NCBI GenBank assembly: GCA_029379385.1
Contig: CM055608.1
Span: 28,952,350-29,016,349, forward strand
DNA length: 64,000 bases
Direction: 5' to 3'
From: Quillaja saponaria
Taxonomy: Eukaryota > Streptophyta > Magnoliopsida > Fabales > Quillajaceae
The notes below the pieces were generated by a model. It saw nothing but the letters and a program-made list of their open reading frames with translations. It made no database searches and was not told the origin of the DNA. Both the position numbers and the translations under genes were made by a program. This document shows, piece by piece, positions 35,100-47,603 of this stretch; the first letter of the stretch is position 1; the number at the start of each line of letters is the position of its first letter.

Positions 35100-37454
35100 T
35101 TCTTAATACATCCAAGTGTCAACCTCATGATTTATGTTACTTAGAAATATTGTAACCCCCGACCCGCTTCTTTCACTTATACTTCAAATTATAATTTTAA
35201 AAATTACCATACCCTTATTACACTCTTACATTAAAAAGACAATTATAATTTAAAATTATTTAATTAACTTAATAAGAAATTACTATTATTATTATCTAAA
35301 TTCAATTGAAATATAAACAAATATTAAATTAAAAAATATTTTTAAAATAATAAAACAAAAAATACTTTTTAGATTTGGCATCATTATTTTAAATATTTAT
35401 TGTGATCATAATTTAAAATTTTTAATTAATTCAAATTTTAATTTAAGTTTAATAATTTCATTCCTTGTTAAATTTTAGTGATGTAATACACTATTAAATC
35501 AGTTTAATGATACTAAAAAATCATATATATTCAACTCAAAACAAATTGAGTTTAGATTACTTTATTATTCATTCTCAAAATTCGAAACAGTTTAGTGTAG
35601 ATTTTAAAAATATAAGAGTGATTTGTATAATAAAAGAATATATAATTTGTGAAAAATTATATTATTTTTCAATTAATATTCAAATAAAATAATATTTAAG
35701 AACATAATAATAAAAAAAGATAGTAATATGTTTTTTTAAGAAAATGAAAAATGTGTCCAAAGCTATGCCTAGGCATTTAGTTGTGCTTAAGACACTTAAT
35801 TATATTTTTTAATCTAATTCCTTTTTAACTAATTAACAATGTCATTAATGATAAACTCAAAATTTATGTTCCGATAACAATGTTACCCAATATCTAATTC
35901 CTATTTAACCCATGTTCATAAGTATCCATGTTGTTGCCGTCGATAAGTATGAGAGACAAAATTTTTGTATATATCTATTTGATGATTATATACTTATTAG
36001 CAATATTTATATACATCTTGAACGTTTAATGAATTACTACTATTATAGTGTGAATGATATTTATCTATATTCGACTATCGTAGATAATATTATATGTGAC
36101 AGTTAAATTTATATCCACACATCAGTGATAAAATGATAACTTTAAAGTTTATGGAAGATATCATTATGGCTTTCAGCGATAATATTTATAAATTTTCTTG
36201 TACTGAATAATTCCACACCCAAACACGTACATATAAAAACTTTTAAATGTCATCCAAAAGGGAAGCTTGCTTTTTCTTTCACCTTTTTTTTTCTTTTAAA
36301 TCTTGTTTGTCCCTTGAGTGACTCTTGGCCTATTGGTTGTGGGGGCTATGGTTTATGTGTCTTGACAAAATGCCATATAGCAGAGGCTAGCAGCTAGTCT
36401 TTCACTTGCATTTTGGTGCCATTAAAGCATTTTTTCTTTCTTTCTTTCCTTTCTAGTAAGATCGGCGTGGTAAACCTCATCAAATTCATCATTGAAATTG
36501 GAAAATACCCAATTTTACTGCACCTGCTGCTGCTCTCTTCTCCCATCAAATCCATTTGACACAATCAAAGAAAGTGAAATCAAATGTGCAGTAAATATCT
36601 TCGCATGCAGATGCAGTTAATGTTTTTCACCATTTTGAGCTGAAAAAATGAGATCCGAAATTTGAAATTGATTGTGCCTAATTTAGAAAATTATTAGCTC
36701 TGCAATTTTCCTTCAAATTTGATTTTTTGTAAAAAAATATATCTTTTTTATTTTTTTTTTCTTTTCCAAAATGATTGATTTGCAAATTTTATTCATTTTT
36801 TAATACTTTTAATTAAGAATATCTTACATTGGAGTATCTCATTAATAAATAATTTGACTTGTAATTTAAAGGAAAATAGAATTATATAAAGTCTTACTAT
36901 CTTCTTGAAACTACCATTTCATGTCTTTATTGACAAGTGTCTATAATTAATTAAGGTACTTTTTTTTAAATATGTAGATAATTTTTTTATCGTTTAATGT
37001 AATTATTATTATAATTTTAGTAACATGTAATAAATAATTTATTAATTATAAATAATTATAAATATTAATTATTGTATTCATTACACGTTAGCAAATGTAT
37101 GAAAAACATTCTTTGTATAAACTTTGCCTATCTCGACCAATTTAACTTTTCCTCTTTCCCTAATTTTCCATTTCTTTCCAACTATCCAAATACATCCTAA
37201 CTCCTAAGACTACATGTAGTAACTGAAGATAATTCATTAATTACTAAATAATTATAGTAGGTGCTGTCACACATGACCTTAGAGCTATTAACTGTCTCCC
37301 AAATGATTCTTTCTAATATTTTATCTTTTCAGAAAAAATATGGTTAAGGTCAAAATAAATTTATAAATACAAATTTATTTCCTTTTCATTTTTCAATGAA
37401 ATTATTGGATAAGGATCAAGGATTTCTGAAAGTGTGTAAAAAAAAAAAAAAAAA
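35100..37454. other. Very AT-rich intergenic DNA, no gene recognised
   Basis: Long A/T-dominated stretches with only random short frames. At about 36.93-37.11 kb there is a weak resemblance to the MITE family (acaagtgt … cattacacgttagcaaatg), too diverged to call. A TTTC run lies near 36430-36455. Confidence 0.5.
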
Positions 37455-37626
37455 GGATTTTTATAAGTGTAAACATACATTTGTTGTTAAAATAGTATAT
37501 ATATTTTATTATTTATTATAATAATTGATAATAATTTTATTGTCACATAAGTAATTATTATTATTTAAAAAATAATATTTATTATACTATAACAAGTGTA
37601 TGTATATGATACTCATTAAAATGACT
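37455..37626. mobile_element. MULE-type MITE, copy 3 (diverged)
   Basis: The left end ggatttttataagtgtaaac and the right end acaagtgtatgtatatgata then ctcattaaaatga are imperfect inverted repeats of the family terminus around an A/T-only interior. It lies about 350 bp upstream of the TATA box of the ERF gene, so it could influence that promoter. Confidence 0.45.
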
Positions 37627-37976
37627 GTCCAAAAATTAGTAACATAATTAGTAACCGTCTAATTGTAGTAAATCATAATAATAACAAAAATAAAATAAAA
37701 TGGGCAAGAAAGAAATATCTATAAGTGAAAAAGAAAAATAAATAAATTAAATTGGTCAGAAAACTTAAAGCAGTAGGAAAAGCATATCGTTTAGATTGAC
37801 TAAATAAAATGTCTATTTCTGCAAACATAGGCCCACCTCACACGCATACTATACTTTTATTGCTTTCTATTTAATTTATTATAATTTTTTAATAATTAAA
37901 TTAATTAGCTAATTATTCCAAAGAAAAACCACCATACCCAAAACCTGTCGGCGTTAACCCAGACTGTCCCCTCTCC

Positions 37977-37984
37977 TATATAAA
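37977..37984 (+). promoter_or_regulatory. TATA box (TATATAAA) of the ERF gene
   Basis: A perfect plant TATA consensus 110 bp before the start codon. A telo-box, AAACCCTAA, follows at 37994-38002 near the expected transcription start, then a CT-rich leader. Confidence 0.75.
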
Positions 37985-38093
37985 CCCCTCAATAAACCCT
38001 AACATTTTCTTACACATACACACGCGGTGACGCACAGTCAACAGCACGCACTCTTTCTCTCTCTCCCTCTGCTTTTGTCCGTAATCTGCAGCC

Positions 38094-38667
38094 ATGGCTG
38101 TTGACGCGCTTCAACTCCGAAGAAATTCACTCGCTGGAATTTCTCTTACCGAACCTACTCCGGTGCAGGCCAAAGGAGGCCAGTTTGGAGGATCGACAAA
38201 GGAGAAGCACTTTAGAGGCGTTCGTAAGCGTCCCTGGGGACGATTCGCCGCTGAGATCCGCGATCCATGGAAGAAGACGAGGAAGTGGCTTGGGACATTT
38301 GATACGGCGGAGGAGGCTGCCAGAGCTTACGATGTAGCCGCCATGAATCTCCGTGGACCTAAAGCTAAAACGAACTTTGTCTACGGAAAAGCCGTTGGAT
38401 TTCCGGCGATGTCAGCCTCCTCCGCCAGTTACTGCTGATCTTGTTCGTAATGGTGAGCAACTGTTTGGATTTGGAAGGCGTCCGGACTTTCGGACGCCTC
38501 CGGTATATTTTACCACGGATGTTCCCACCGGAGTACCGATTAGATCAGAGTTTAAGGGGTACAAGTTGGAGACTGTGGACGTTGTGGTGAACGAGGAGGG
38601 GAAGAAGAAGTTGAACGAGAAAAAGCCGTTCTTGATTGATCTGAATCAGCCGGCGCCGCTCTTCTGA
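38094..38667 (+). CDS. ERF transcription factor with EAR motif, frameshifted after the AP2 domain
   Basis: The start context is gccATGGct. Residues ~40-95 form a complete AP2/ERF DNA-binding domain ([19 protein letters not shown] … RGPKAKTNF). As read, the frame ends at 38438 after 114 residues. The +1 frame carries on as [12 protein letters not shown] to 38667 and ends in [13 protein letters not shown], a DLNxxP EAR repression motif. Domain order and length then fit the group VIII ERF9/ERF12-like repressors, which bind GCC boxes. The conserved family sequence after KAKTNF is usually P, so two lost bases or one gained base near 38382 would explain the break. As read, the product would bind DNA without its repression motif. 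A sequencing error is the main alternative. Intronless. Confidence 0.85.
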
Positions 38668-41600
38668 ACGTCCGGTGATGGTAGTTGCCGTTTTGTGCAC
38701 AAAGGGGAATGATGAAGAAACTAAGATTTTGTTTTGGGTTTTTTTTTATTTTTTTTTTATGAATTTTGAAAATACCATTGATGCCCTCTTGATGTACAGT
38801 ACTTTGATTATAGTATTTTGTTATGCAATTAAGAGCGGCTGTAACTTAATCTCCGTTACATTCCCTGCATTTTTTCTGTTTGTCTTTTCCCTTATTTAAT
38901 TCGTTGGTAACAAGTATATTATTGGGTTGTATCTAATTCGTTTTTATTATATATTGCCTGAATTTTAATATTTAAATAGTTTAATAAATATTTTTAAGAG
39001 CACGGTCAAAGAATTCAACTTTTAAACTTTTTATGAACTCTTTTTTATATATTGCTATAATTTAAGAAAAAGAGATAAGTTTTATTAAAGAGTATTTAGA
39101 AATAATTATTAAGATAATATTTATTTTTTATATTAATTGAGAAGGATTTCATTATCCTGTAATTAATCAATATTATTTTAATGTATTATATTTATTGAAG
39201 TGTAAAAATAGTCTGTTTGGAATTAAAAAAAAAAAAAATTTAAGAAGTGACACTTGCTAGAATAATATTAACAAGATTATATGCAAATATTGTATGGTTA
39301 GGGGCATAAATGACAATTTCTTGAATTCTTGAATTATAAATTAATAATTAATTGAAGGGTATTGAACTGTGTAGTGCGGCGCCTAACATCTCTGAGTTTT
39401 GACTGCTGCTGCCTTTTTTGCGTTCTCTCTTAGTTTGGTGCTAAGTCTAGGACTGATCACTCGTCAATCGTCATTACTGCTTTTGACTCTAGTTTCTTGT
39501 TACTCACGTTATTCATGACGTGTCATCTTTATTTCTTTTTTTCATTTTTTAATTATTTTTATTTTGTATGATTTTATAATGTTTCTCATCAGTTAAACAT
39601 AGTCAAAAACTTAAATAAAAATTATTATTTTAGTTGTAAAATATTTTTCCGTTAAATTTCACTAAAATTATATAAACCGTTTTCCTATTATCACATTTTG
39701 TCTTAGGTGGTTTGCTAAAGCTTGAATTTTAAGATTTTAAAAATAAATAAAATAAAGGGATACGTTATATGCATTTTTTTTCCATAAACTAAAAGGCAAA
39801 AGCCCTATTTCCTTCCAAATGGGTTCTTAAGTATATAAAATTTCACCTAACTAGGCCTTGATGTTAGGCTTCTTGAATTAAGACCTTTTTTTTTTTTGGT
39901 TTAAGATCTAGTACAATTTCTTTATTTTCGTACTGTTTTGGTGAATTTATATTTATATCCTTCTCAAAAAAAAAAAAACTATTTTAAGATAAGAAATCAA
40001 ATGACTATACATAATTTAATTGTCTAATTTTCTACGAGCTATCTATGCAAGTTCTAATACAAAATACTTGTATTTTATAACATTATATGATTAATGTGAA
40101 CACTTAATTTATACCGATAAGAGATTTTGGCATTACAGCTCCTTTTATTTATAGCCTTGTTCCATTTTATTGTCACAAGCTAACAATAGATATAAAGCAC
40201 TCGGGTATTGTTTAATGCTTTTGATTGTTAATGTTTTGTTATTTCAGTTCAGTAAAGGAGAAGCCTAATATGTGGCAATCTGATATGATTTGGGTTTAGA
40301 ATTATAATTCTGTACCAAATGATTAAGAAAGCCTACTTGTTAAGGGAGGAGGAGCTACTATTCTTTTGTTTTCTCGTGTCATCATGTAATTGAGCTTTAA
40401 TGCCTACAGTTAATAAAGATAGTTGACCCATAACATCTCACATCTCCTGTATGAAACATAAGTACAGCCTCATTCTTGTTAGGTAGTAAACAATTATTTG
40501 ACCCTTACTTTTTTTTCAACAATTAAGTGATGTTTATGATAGTTTAAGGTCTATCTCAACTAATTCACTTATATAGTCTAGTCGAAGGTAATGTTATTCA
40601 TGTCATGATTAGATAATTTATCAAAATTTTACTCATTACTCTATCCCACAAACTCAAACGCAGTCATCAAAATTAAACGTATTTTCTTTACCACCAAGTC
40701 AACTCCTCAGATCTTTATTTGTTGTTATATCAAAAATTTAGTTATACAACACAAGTAGCCTCTTATTTTCTGTTATATAATAGGATTCAATTTTAAAATC
40801 TTTAAATAGAAAGTCCCCAGATCCAACCTATGTGTAGATAGAACCTTAATAAATAATAAATAAATAAATCAAGAGAATGCTGCAAGGTCTCTTAGATTGG
40901 GCAAAGACACATTACCAAGGTCAATTTTCTAAACAAGTTTTATGAACATCTGAGGCAAAGTGGAAAAGGAGGTGGATTGATTAATAATGTAGATAACAGT
41001 TGGTATGATCTCCCATGATTACCCCATATTGTTCCCTCTAGAAATTCAGCAGAACTTGGACAATCTGAATAACACTTCTTGTAAGATTAGTTAGAAACAA
41101 ACAAAAATGAACATTTGGCATGCGCAGTGACATGTAAAGGAATAGATGCAGATCTAGAAAAAGGTTGGCTTGTAGCTTTCAAGTGAGTTAAATTAGTTGG
41201 GGTGCAAAACACTAGCATTCCACTCACAACCAGTATGTGATACAATTGCAAACAAAAATGTAGTTAGTGCCATTGTACTTCAAATGTTCTTGACATTTTG
41301 GCATGATTAGCAGATATAGAAGTTTGAAAAGGGAAAAAAATAGTAAAGCAGAGCTTAGGCATTTGTTACATCAGGATCTACCAAAACAAGTATTTTGAAT
41401 TTGAAAATAAATACTAAATAGGAACCCAAATGAAGCAAAAATCTCCCATTTCATTTCAAACTGATATGTTCTGTATTTGACTTATACTATTAAGTATATT
41501 GGACAAGTGCTGCAAGACTATCCTCCAAAAATACCAATTATTTCTACCAAAGAATACACTGAGAACAAAAATCACAAGTTTAAAGCTATCCTGACTTAAT

Positions 41601-41939
41601 GTACTAGTATATAAAATATGATTACCACGTAAAAAGAGCATTTCACTCACTTTGAAGACACTAAGATGTTTACAACATTTGCTAATTAGAAAAGATTAAA
41701 TAGTTCATATAATTTGAAAACCCACCCAATTTTACAGAATTCTTCAGTCCAGCACTGGTTGCATTCCACTAGCTAAATATCTAAAGGCTCAAAAGCCAAA
41801 CTATTCAAAGCCAAAAAAACTGCTCCAAAGTCACCCCTGCTTGCCACCTTGCAAAATATATACAGGAGCATCTCAAGCCAACCAAGGATTCGATGAATTG
41901 AATCAGGACGCTAGATCTTGGTGAGACTCTCCATGCAGT
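38668..41939. other. Intergenic DNA, no gene recognised
   Basis: The left part holds the ERF 3' flank and the right ~300 bp the 3' untranslated region of the WRKY gene. Between them the DNA is AT-rich, with only random short frames. No mobile element could be delimited. Confidence 0.5.
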
Positions 41940-43940
41940 TCATGGGTTTGCAGATTGCAATGGTAACCTGGCATGATTATGCTCGCCTTCATATGTAACA
42001 ATTAGCATGGAAGGGTCTTCCAAGAACCTCTCAACATGCTTCCTTGCAGGGCAGCCTCTCATGCTGCTGCACTTATAGTATCCCCTGCACAATTTTAGTG
42101 GGGTTTCAGTTAATTTTTCGAAAGTTGAAGAGGAAAATTGAAACTGCACCAACTAGTGTTGGTCATGCACATATGAAAATGTTATTTCAGAGTTTAATGA
42201 CGTCAAGATTTGTGATTCTTTCACCTTCACCCCAATCTGGTTATCAAGAATATATGTTACATATCATATGACAGATCTTACAACTGTCTTAAAGGCAGGT
42301 CTCTATGCCAAGATTAGCAAGATGGCAGAAGTAAATTATTCTAATCTGTCCACAGCAACAGATCCCATGAGGAAAAGAGTTCCGCTTCTTAATTGTTTGA
42401 TTCAAGATTATATTCACAGCAAACACCAGATAAAGGGGGTTCACTTAAAGGAAGCCGGGGGAAATTACATCCCACAAAGGCATCACACAGGCATGACTAT
42501 GACAAAAAGAAATCTGGGATTATTCATTTCAAATGAAACCCAAGTATATAACATGATCTGCCTGAATAAGTCTACATCTAAGTATTATGGGCAACTAGAA
42601 AATAAGGGGAGGTACACTTCCATGCGCAATACCTCATGAAATCATAGTACTAAGTACTAATGAACACAAGCACAGCCATGTCCACACTTACTTGAAACTC
42701 TATCACGAATTACCACCACCAACCACAATTAAGATTGACAAAATCATCTACAAGTCTGTACATCTTTTGAATTATATAAGACGGATGACATCATGAGTGC
42801 TTACCAAACAACATAATAACCCAACCAAAATTGCATAACCATTAGCAACTTTACAAACTTAATATCCCAGCATTACATCTACATGACACAACCTAGTCAA
42901 ATTGCAGAATTTAACATACCTAGGATGCGGAGAACCCTTGATTGGCTTCTGCCCATACTTCCTCCATGAATAATCATCAGGAGGGATATCCGCAAGCTTG
43001 TTACTGATAGCAGGTACCTTAATTGATCTCTTCACTCTATGCTTCCTGGCAGCATAGAATAACTAGTTAAACTATTGCTATGTAATAGAAATCTACCACT
43101 TAGTTAGACAGATATAAATGCAGGCTTCTGATATCAGAGGCAATAACTAAGAATAGATAACAGGAAACTGGTTAACCTCTTCTTTGAGCAGTGGCATCTA
43201 CCGCTGCTTCCACATTTCACGCTCCCATCATCTCCCCTGCCAGAACACTTCCTCTTATGTTGTTGTGAACTCTGATCTGAAGAGAGAGGAGCCCCAATCA
43301 AATGGAAAGCACTCCCATCCATGTTAGCTACACTTCCGTCTATGCTCAAGGAAGAAATGAAAGACCTAGTGGATGACATTGTGGGTGTGCAGCTAGAGCT
43401 GTCAAAATTCAGATTTATTCCACTGTTGGTCCTTCCAAACATCATCTCTGCTTGATTTTTCATTTGTTGTTGCTGAAGCAGTATTCTTTGCTGCTGTTGC
43501 TGCTGAAGGTAGTGATAGTGCGCTGACGACGCTTGTTGGGCAAGTTGCAGATGATTTTTTCCATTTGAACTCAATTCCAAAGACGGGTTCCCCAGACATG
43601 GAGAATTCCTGGTATTAGGACCCAATTCTTGAATTGAGTTGTCCGGAAAGCTAAATTTCTGAAACTCTGGATTTTTGGATTGAGTGTCTGTTCTACTAGT
43701 TGGGTAATCTAAGAGGATACTTTGGGGAAAGGGGGTTTGAAGTTTCTTGAGCTTCCTCACTCTTGCATGACCCAAACCATTACTTAGAAGAGAAACAACT
43801 TTCTTGAACCTAACCACAGCCTCCCCAGTTTCCACCATTAAATTCCTATACTGTACCTGATCTTGAGGCTGCGACAATAGATCTAGAACTCTATGGCTGC
43901 TCTCAACAGCTACTCTGTTAGCTTCTTCTACCTCCTCCAT
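41940..43940 (-). CDS. WRKY21: Group IId WRKY transcription factor, WRKY21-like
   Basis: Exons 43940-43177, 43045-42920 and 42084-41940 join in phase to 344 residues. The start [18 protein letters not shown] is the usual group IId N-terminus. A calmodulin-binding C-motif ([11 protein letters not shown], ~42-52) and a HARF-like GHARVRK (57-63) follow, then a Gln-rich stretch, then the plant zinc-cluster region (KRKCSGR … [15 protein letters not shown]). WRKYGQK lies at 282-288, and a C-X5-C-X23-H-X1-H finger uses C302, C308, H332 and H334. The intron within the WRKY domain has the standard position. Group IId proteins bind W-boxes and Ca2+/calmodulin in the nucleus. The best match by eye is Arabidopsis WRKY21, with WRKY39/74 as alternatives. 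No defect is seen. Confidence 0.93.
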
Positions 43941-44059
43941 ACTAACCCCACCGAAAAGGAGCAAAAAGACAAACAAACTAAATCCTCAAACCCCAGAATC
44001 CTAAACAAAAACACAACAGAGACTATGAAAACCCATATCTCTACTAATGTATTAGACAT
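43928..44059 (-). other. Upstream ORF overlapping the WRKY start codon
   Basis: An ATG at 44059 opens 43 codons (MSNTLVEIWVFIVSVVF …, hydrophobic) ending at 43928, out of frame and 13 bases past the WRKY ATG. If this stretch is in the mature leader, ribosomes starting here would bypass the WRKY start. A possible splice acceptor (tatatacag, 44072-44064) lies just upstream, so the ORF would survive splicing there. Confidence 0.3.
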
Positions 44060-44675
44060 TCGACTGTATATACCAAATACAAAGACCCAGATAGACAGAA
44101 TTCCATTTTTCACCAAACAAAAACCAAGATAGGTTTTTAATCTTTTTTTTTTTTTTTTTTGATGAAGATTCAAAATTTCACTCCATGAAAGAGATCATTG
44201 TCAAAAGAAAGAAGACCCAGGAGATCAGAATCAGCTGGGTCTGCTGGTACTGAATGAAAATACCAAAGAGACATTAAAACATAGCTGCCAATTCAATTCA
44301 AAAATGGAACCAAATTCCGAATGAAAAATAATAAAATAAGAGGCACCAAAAGACAGACCTTGTTGGACTTGATGCTGTCAAACCCTAGATTCTTCTTCCC
44401 TAGTTTGAGATTGAAAGGTGTGACAGAGAAAACTTTTGCTTTGCTTGAGAATTCACACAACCATTAAAGAATACAAAGCTCCCAAGTTTACTTAAAGCAA
44501 GTAGTCTATAATATTATATTTAATTATTTCTAATCTAAATAAGCAAAAAACTATGAGAGAGAAAGCAAACCGAGAGAGATAGAGAAAGAGGCATTTAAAT
44601 AAGCAATTCACCAGGCCAGTATGAAGAGCAGAGAAACGAAACTGCCATCTCTGTCACAGATTTGAAGGTGGGTCC

Positions 44676-44684
44676 ATATATAGA
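44676..44684 (-). promoter_or_regulatory. Probable TATA box of the WRKY21-like gene
   Basis: On the minus strand the sequence reads tctatatatgg. This would give a leader of about 700 nt before the ATG, possibly containing an intron. GA-rich sequence follows downstream. Confidence 0.5.
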
Positions 44685-46200
44685 CCTTTGTTATTCGTTT
44701 TCTTACTTACATACGTTAGATTTTCTTTCTTGTTGAATAATAATAATGAAACTACTACTAATATTAATATCTAAGTTCCCTTTTCTCTTTCTTATTTGGA
44801 AAGAAACTTAAAGCGCAGTTTGATTGGCAGTCCTGCCCTTTTGGTACGTCGCAGCCTGTGTTGTACGCGTTTTGAGCCATCATTTTTTTTACAAAATTTG
44901 CAGACAACAACAATAGAAAATATTATTTTGATTTTCAGATTAGAATCATACGTCATAATTTTTACATAATTTAAATAAATTATGAAACGACCAAAAACTA
45001 TCATGCCTTGTTACCAATTCAAAGCTTACTTTCGCTTCATAAATTGCTCAAAACATTGTGATACACGTTGCAATAATTTTTCACCGATTATCATACTTGT
45101 CACTAACAATATCTTAAAGTTATCTAAGTTATCCATGCGGCGCCAAATAGCCAATACATTATATTGCCATATAAGAAGTTTGTGGTCATAATAGCTTCCT
45201 TTTCAAAAGGGTATGTTTCCTAATTAATTTCACTAAACGTTATTATTGTTATACTAATTATAAATTATATTCATCAAATATTACTTTTTTTTAATCAACT
45301 AAGTTAAATTATAGGACAAATTTTTTATCATAAACTACAACCGGAATTGTAATTTTACTGTTAATAGTTCTTGTTTTCATTGAAGTTCCAATATAAGGTA
45401 ATTGTCATAAATTGTACAACATGTTATTCCCTCGTTGCCAATATTATTCGATGGTTGGCATTTAATATTTATTTATAATTATTTTTTCCTAGCAAATGAT
45501 ATTTCTATAATTATCACGTGATAGTGGTTGTTATTATTTTTAAATTTTTATAAAAATAAATTCACCATAATTAGTGTAAAACAAATAAAATATCACTTTT
45601 GCACAAATTGAGAAATTACAATCTTTTAGCTATGGTTAGAATTTATAGCCAAGAAAGAGAGGGAAAAATAAGTTTGGCCCAAACAGAGCAAGATAACATA
45701 AACAAGTTTTTTAAAACTTGGTCATGCAGTTTAATCTAGATTCTAGAATTCATTTAGTCTTCATCTTTTAATTTGTTTTCATTCGATTAATACATTATCA
45801 TCACATTTATTTAATTTTGATAGAAGTGGCGTGTAATGGGTGGATGGAAAATGATGTGCATACATATCATAATATAACAAACTAATAAAAGTTAGTAGGC
45901 ATACAAATGAAATATAATATTTAAAAGATTAATCTCACGGATATTACTTACTCATATTTTTTTGTTAATTTTTAATATTAATGTCTTTTTTATCTCAATA
46001 TTATAAATTTTTTTAATTATTTAACTAAAATATATTTTATTAATTGGATCACAGTTATAAATTATATATATATCTTAAACCATATAATAATTTATTATCT
46101 CCCGTGAGTGACACACATCAACCATATTATTTACAGAAAATAAAGAAAAATAGAAGAAAAGGTCACTCCTAACAGTGCTAAGTGCTATTGGATTTCCTTT
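44685..46200. other. Intergenic DNA upstream of the WRKY gene
   Basis: AT-rich without a recognised gene. Short open frames at 44792-45191 on both strands look random. Confidence 0.45.
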
Positions 46201-46480
46201 GTTTGAAGTAGCTTTCCCTCCATCTGCGCGGTTTATCGAAAACTCCGCCAAATGTGTGGGACCCACCCCGAAATCGAGCACCGCAAACAATCAAAATTTA
46301 TATCCGTTGCTTAGAAATCCCTAATCAGTTGAAGCCACGTGTCAATTTCTAACGCGCACCCCAACGTAGTGCTCTAGTTTGACTGCTACAACTTTAATCA
46401 AGCTGTTGCTATCTTGCGCCAGGGGACTAGACGCTGTTCTTTAAACCGGTAGGCCCCATTGGTTGACTTTTGGAGAATTG
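46201..46480. promoter_or_regulatory. GC-richer island with regulatory words, no gene attached
   Basis: This ~280-bp block stands out from AT-rich flanks. It contains a palindromic GTGGGACCCAC at 46256-46266, a G-box/ABRE-like CCACGTGTC at 46335-46343, and W-box TTGAC words near 46378 and 46463. There is no TATA-plus-ORF arrangement. It may be a distal promoter of the WRKY gene (1.5 kb away) or the remains of a lost gene's promoter. Confidence 0.3.
46256..46266. promoter_or_regulatory. Palindromic TCP-type site GTGGGACCCAC
   Basis: A perfect palindrome carrying overlapping class I and class II TCP consensus words, within the GC-richer island about 1.6 kb upstream of the WRKY TATA box. Confidence 0.35.
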
Positions 46481-46800
46481 AGGTGTTTACAACCTCTCCC
46501 TTTTGTTGTAATAATATACAAAGTGGTGAAGTAATAAAGTAGTTAGATTAGATCAATGCATAATATAATGTTTAATAATTATTGGTGTTTGATGTTAATT
46601 TGTAGAGCACACAAGATATTGGATTAGTGATAGTGTTATCCAACTTACTTCATACTTTTCTATTTGTCTTATTTCCACATTTATTTTATGTTTATTCTTT
46701 CTTCTCTTGCAAATAAAAGTGATAATTTAAGTAAGCATGCCCTACATTAATTTTATAGTAATAATTTATGATTGTGCCAAAAAACGAAAATGAGAAAAAA

Positions 46801-46998
46801 AAAATTTATTTAATGGGTGTTGTAAAGGTACATGTTAAATTTTTATAAATAAAAAATTTATAATATTTATTATTGTAATTGATTATGATATCATATTATT
46901 TAATATATAAATTACTAATTTTAGAAAATTTTTAATTTTTAAATATTCATATTTATTACAACTTAACAAGTAACTTTAGGATACTCGCTATAAAAATC
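46801..46998. mobile_element. MULE-type MITE, copy 4
   Basis: The left end (aaaatttatttaatgggtgt then tgtaaaggtacatgttaaa) and the right end (cttaacaagtaactttagga then tactcgctataaaaatc) are inverted versions of the family terminus. The interior shares 'tttataatatttattattgtaattgattatgata' type sequence with copy 5. A target duplication is obscured by A runs. Confidence 0.65.
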
Positions 46999-47400
46999 TA
47001 CATAAAAAAAAATATTAATTTAACAAGGTATGAAAAAGGATTGGGACAAATGTATATCCTCTCTAATAACTAATTTTTATTTTCATTTGAACGATATTTA
47101 TTCCCATAATTACATATATAATTAAAAATAATTTTTTTTTCCTCATTCATAAAAATACAGTTAATTATGATCTTAATTTAAATTTAAATAGACAAGGAGG
47201 TAGAAAATGAAAAAATGTATAATAAAAAATTCACTTCAGAAAAACATAGAGGGAAAAGAAAGCCTCCCATGAATCTTGACCAAAAGAATATCTTATTCCA
47301 TGACCATGTTAAAATAAAATTAGACAAGTCATGGAGAAAGGAATGGGAATGAAATATAGGTCTTTTTAGGGAACAAGGAAAGAGGGTCCTATTAACTATT

Positions 47401-47603
47401 GAATTTATCTAACGGGTGTCCTAAATGACACTTCTTAAACTCCTATAAATATATAAAGTTTATAATATTTATTACGATAATTGATTATGATTCTCAGTGT
47501 TATTTATTGACATAAATTACTACTTGTAGAAAGTTTTCAATTTTCAATGATTGTATTTATTGTAGCTTAACAAGTGTCCTTTGGATACCAGTTAGAAAAA
47601 CTC
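47401..47603. mobile_element. MULE-type MITE, copy 5, with perfect 9-bp target duplication
   Basis: The 203-bp element starts gaatttatctaacgggtgtc and ends, inverted, as gagtttttctaactggtatc. The inverted repeats extend about 38 bp. It is flanked on both sides by ttaactatt (47392-47400 and 47604-47612), an exact 9-bp duplication of the kind made by Mutator-like transposases. Non-coding. Confidence 0.85.

Noticed and set aside
36930..37115. Possible seventh MITE copy
   Set aside because: Only loose similarity at the ends (acaagtgt, acacgttagcaaatg) in A/T-only sequence; not separable from chance.
43402..43599. Minus-strand 65-codon Ser/Ala/Thr-rich frame inside WRKY exon 1
   Set aside because: It is an alternative-frame reading of the CAG/CAA-rich glutamine stretch of the WRKY protein.
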